A DNA stretch of 44,106 nt from assembly GCA_963978155.1 (NCBI GenBank), contig CAXBRK010000005.1, positions 1 through 44,106 of the forward strand, given 5' to 3'. Of this stretch, positions 41,598-44,106 are shown piece after piece (position 1 is the stretch's first letter; every line of letters starts with the position of its first letter). The notes under the pieces were generated by a model. The model saw only the letters and a list, made by a program, of their open reading frames with translations, made no database searches and was not told the origin of the DNA. A program made the position numbers and the translations under genes. This DNA is from UBA8653 sp963978155 (GTDB taxonomy: Bacteria > Planctomycetota > Phycisphaerae > Phycisphaerales > SM1A02).

Positions 41598-42713
41598 CTA
41601 ACGCACTGCGACAAAGGCGACACACTCTTGTCGTGCGGCCGATTCAGATGAGCGAACCACCAATGGGACTTGATAAAAACCGGGCTCCATCCCCTCAGGA
41701 ACGGAAAGCTGCAAGTAAATATCACGCTGATCAAACTGCTGGATGATTTTGACGACTTCAAGACCAAACCGAGGGTCCCCTGAAGAAACCAGCGAAACCG
41801 CTTCGAGTCTTTTCGCGCCTTTGAAGTAACGAATGGGCAGGACAAAATCTTTCGCTCCACCCGAGCCGATGGCTCCCAGGATGAACCGGTGCTCGCCCAG
41901 ATACCACTCTTGATCTTGAGACAAAGGGACATCAAGTTTGGTGCAGCTGCTGTTGCGAACTCGAACATCAACAAATGGAGCAAGGGGATGGTTCGTTTCC
42001 ACGACCAGCCACTTTGGCATCCTGGCTCCGAATTCATCGGTGCACTGGTTTTCAAAAGCGCGGAGGTCCCACTGCAGAGCGTGCTGGGTTGCGGCCCCCG
42101 ATTGTTCTCCAACAAACAGAGGCCGATTCCCACTGACGGACAGAACTTCGAAGGGAACATCATCAAGACTTCGAAGTGTCATCTCTCCCTTGAGTACGGA
42201 TTCGGCATTGATGTATTCGGGTGAAACCTCGATGGCGCGAGAGAAGAAAGCTCGAACCGGGACTTCAAGAATTTCTTTCGAACCCGCAAAGACCAAGCGA
42301 ACGCGTTCCTCGGCCGTCCCCGGAAAGGAACGCTCGCGGAACTCCACCTGCACAACATGACGCGCACCGGGAGCAATTTCTACCCGGCCATTGAAGTCGG
42401 TCGAGAGGCAAGAGCACGTGGGGGAAGCCGCAAGAAGGGTCAAGGGCCGATCACCCTTCACTCGAAAAGCAATATTCCCTCGGGGGGCACTGCCCAATTG
42501 ATGAACGCCGAGGTCCACCTGCAGTTCTTCCAACTCAACAGGAAGACCATCGACCGGGGCATCTACTCCCAGATCTCTTTGGCCAACCGTCGAAGGGGAA
42601 GTCTCGGAACGACCTTCCTCCGACTGACCGCTCTGGAAAGCAAAGGCGACAACGCAGCCAATGGCGATTCCAGAAATCAGCGTGGCAAAGAAGCTCTTAC
42701 GGGCCACCAGCAT
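41598..42713 (-). CDS. DUF1573-like membrane-anchored protein
   Basis: 371 residues from ATG 42713; a TTG at 42722 is an alternative. A hydrophobic segment (about 8-26) anchors or exports it. Residues about 65-160 match DUF1573 / ASH-like domains of Planctomycetes: a beta-sandwich with the Cys pair in TCSCLS. The rest, about 200 residues, has a second domain with a beta-sandwich look, also with two Cys. Its start overlaps the end of the subtilase gene upstream by 17 bases, and the next subtilase gene begins 110 bases downstream, so all three are probably one operon. The function is unknown. Confidence 0.75.
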   Translation of the reverse strand: MLVARKSFFATLISGIAIGCVVAFAFQSGQSEEGRSETSPSTVGQRDLGVDAPVDGLPVELEELQVDLGVHQLGSAPRGNIAFRVKGDRPLTLLAASPTCSCLSTDFNGRVEIAPGARHVVQVEFRERSFPGTAEERVRLVFAGSKEILEVPVRAFFSRAIEVSPEYINAESVLKGEMTLRSLDDVPFEVLSVSGNRPLFVGEQSGAATQHALQWDLRAFENQCTDEFGARMPKWLVVETNHPLAPFVDVRVRNSSCTKLDVPLSQDQEWYLGEHRFILGAIGSGGAKDFVLPIRYFKGAKRLEAVSLVSSGDPRFGLEVVKIIQQFDQRDIYLQLSVPEGMEPGFYQVPLVVRSSESAARQECVAFVAVR

Positions 42714-44106
42714 CTGGTCCAAAGTTGAACTCGATGTTTGTCAGGTCATAGCTGATGTCGACACTGGTGCCAGAACCGCCGAGCAAGCTGTCAAGGGTCC
42801 AAGTCCAAACACGGGCCCAGGTCCGGTTGTCGCGATCGATGTATCGATTCGAAATACCAAAACCGGTTGGGGCGTCAAAGTTCAGGGTGATATCAGGGTC
42901 ACCCGCTTCTTCTGGAAGCAACTGGATGTCGGACAGGCGCCATCTTTGGGCCTGGTTGTCCCAAAGTTGGAATCCGAAGAGCATGAATTGGGCGGATGGA
43001 CGCAGAAGCTGGACCTCCGCGGTGATGCTTGTGACGATTGACGGATCAACCGGGCACTCGGCAAGCAGCAAGAGGTCGGTCACTTCACCAGTGACTGGAC
43101 GGGTAGCCCGATCGACGACCTTATTGAAGGATGACGGACGTGTCGCCTCACCAAACGATCCACTCAGATTACCACCAGGCGCTCCACCCTCGCTGCCGAA
43201 GGCAAATTCCGAGGAAACCACAAGGCGTCCACCATCATCACCTTTCAAACTGAAGAAATTGCCTTCGCTTTCGCCCTTGATCATGTAATAGCCCAGCAGC
43301 GACTCGGCATCGTTTTCGAAGATCGCTCCGAGGTTGTTGGCAATTTGGACAACGGCACAATCGTCGCGTCCGAACTCCCAGATACGTGGACGCCAACCCA
43401 TGGTGATTACCACATCACAATTGAGGGCTTCACAAGGGCAGAAGTCCAAGGGGTAGATCAAACGTCGATTTGGGTCTGTTGACAACGCATTACACAAGAA
43501 GCCTACAGGGTTGTCCTCTGGGTCTTGAGGTCCTGACGTGTATGGAGTTTCGACCGTGTACGGCTTCAACGCAATGTCTCGCATACCAGTTGGGGTGGCG
43601 GGGACACCATACAACTGGCGAGCCAGACCATTGAGAGCACAGGCTGCCCCGGCAATGTTGGTAGCTGCCGCAGAGGTGCCGCCAAAGTGACCCGTGTAGG
43701 AGCGTAACCTGTCGATCTCGAACCCCTCTGATGGGTCCAGTGGGTCAGTTGGGTCTTCTTCTTCTTGAGCCAACGACGTGTACAAATCGCCGTATCCGCA
43801 AGACACGTTGTATTCATCCCAAAAGTGCACGTCAACAAGGGTGCCGTAGTTCGAACCCCTTGCACGGAAGCCATTTGGAATGTCATCGTCGTCGACCGCA
43901 GCATTCGGATTCGAAACAATACCTCTTCCTGGATCAAGGAATGCAGACGAAGCAACGATGCACATGCCAAGCTCGCTTCCAATATCAACCCCGGCATCTG
44001 CGGCTTCGAGATCGATGTCTTGCTTGCCATTTCCTGCGGCAACCACAACCAAGATGCCCTTGTCAAACGCTACCTGACTCAGCAACACGATGTCTGGGCT
44101 AGCAAC
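42697..44106 (-). CDS. S8 (subtilisin-like) protease, N-terminus cut by window edge
   Basis: 469 residues are visible; the frame is open to the window's last base, so the start, signal peptide and the Asp/His of the triad are outside. The visible part begins near the oxyanion Asn (VVVAAGNG) and has the catalytic Ser in GGTSAAATNIAG. Cys-rich loops (CPCEALNC) follow the catalytic domain and a beta-rich C-terminal domain of about 230 residues has no dockerin-like repeat. It is a secreted protease, and it is co-transcribed with the DUF1573 gene it overlaps by 17 bases. Confidence 0.85.
   Translation of the reverse strand, partial: VASPDIVLLSQVAFDKGILVVVAAGNGKQDIDLEAADAGVDIGSELGMCIVASSAFLDPGRGIVSNPNAAVDDDDIPNGFRARGSNYGTLVDVHFWDEYNVSCGYGDLYTSLAQEEEDPTDPLDPSEGFEIDRLRSYTGHFGGTSAAATNIAGAACALNGLARQLYGVPATPTGMRDIALKPYTVETPYTSGPQDPEDNPVGFLCNALSTDPNRRLIYPLDFCPCEALNCDVVITMGWRPRIWEFGRDDCAVVQIANNLGAIFENDAESLLGYYMIKGESEGNFFSLKGDDGGRLVVSSEFAFGSEGGAPGGNLSGSFGEATRPSSFNKVVDRATRPVTGEVTDLLLLAECPVDPSIVTSITAEVQLLRPSAQFMLFGFQLWDNQAQRWRLSDIQLLPEEAGDPDITLNFDAPTGFGISNRYIDRDNRTWARVWTWTLDSLLGGSGTSVDISYDLTNIEFNFGPDAGGP

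Noticed and set aside
1..44106. CRISPR arrays, insertion sequences, prophage or integrase
   Set aside because: No direct repeats with spacers, transposase or integrase-like frame and no terminal inverted repeats were found. The tRNA genes carry no partial copies nearby that would mark an attachment site.

Overview
The window looks like chromosome from a planctomycete, most likely of the Phycisphaerae. The signs are a Planctomycete-type c-type cytochrome domain (PSCyt1) fused to an LRR, several exported proteins ending in paired EF-hand/dockerin-like repeats, one with a PEP-CTERM-like tail, an ECF sigma factor of the planctomycete/acidobacterial type with a serine/threonine kinase nearby, a prepilin-like protein, and a MutL with an intact endonuclease motif. 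Genes are tightly packed on both strands and no stretch over 300 bases lacks a gene. I see no insertion sequence, phage gene, CRISPR array or integrase.

Layout. 1-3547 (minus): a MerR/B12-domain-like regulator, a membrane cytochrome/LRR protein and a zinc-ribbon/GYF-like membrane protein cut by the window edge. 3683-7554 (plus, divergent from the regulator): SDR, TIGR01777 epimerase, a desaturase-like FAD oxidase and a renalase-like oxidoreductase, resembling the accessory genes of light/B12-controlled MerR (LitR/CarH) loci. 7647-11231: an exported PEP-CTERM-like protein, a DUF1684 lipoprotein, a glycosyltransferase and a second SDR. 11303-17484: a Ser/Thr kinase, a 950-residue exported FG-GAP/dockerin-like protein, an ECF sigma factor and tRNA-Thr. 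17566-21433: an exported HEAT/receiver-like protein, a dockerin-like exported protein and a prepilin-like protein. 21430-28228 (minus): mutL, nadE, an HTH-receiver regulator, threonine aldolase and ATP-dependent PEP carboxykinase. 28289-28578: tRNA-His and tRNA-Phe with their own promoter and terminator. 28604-32671 (minus): a lone MshEN/GspE-N domain, an M29 aminopeptidase, an unknown nuclease-like protein and HflX. 32763-37444 (plus): S41 protease, TsaD, a GGQ release-factor-like protein, M20 amidohydrolase and flavin reductase. 37470-39900: rplK-rplA-rplJ-rplL with promoter, leader hairpin and strong terminator, without the usual nusG upstream or rpoB downstream. 39922-44106 (minus): a subtilase-like dockerin protein, a DUF1573 protein and a subtilase cut by the window end.

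The less ordinary parts are: a regulator whose B12-like domain has lost its cobalamin-ligating His, placed divergently from a redox cluster that includes a Tyr-less SDR; an ECF sigma gene starting 20 bases after a tRNA and separated from its probable kinase partner by a giant exported gene; an exported protein with a receiver-like domain; a GGQ protein with a C-terminal HTH-like segment; and a subtilase with Glu in the Asp position. All assignments come from reading the sequence; no database search was run.
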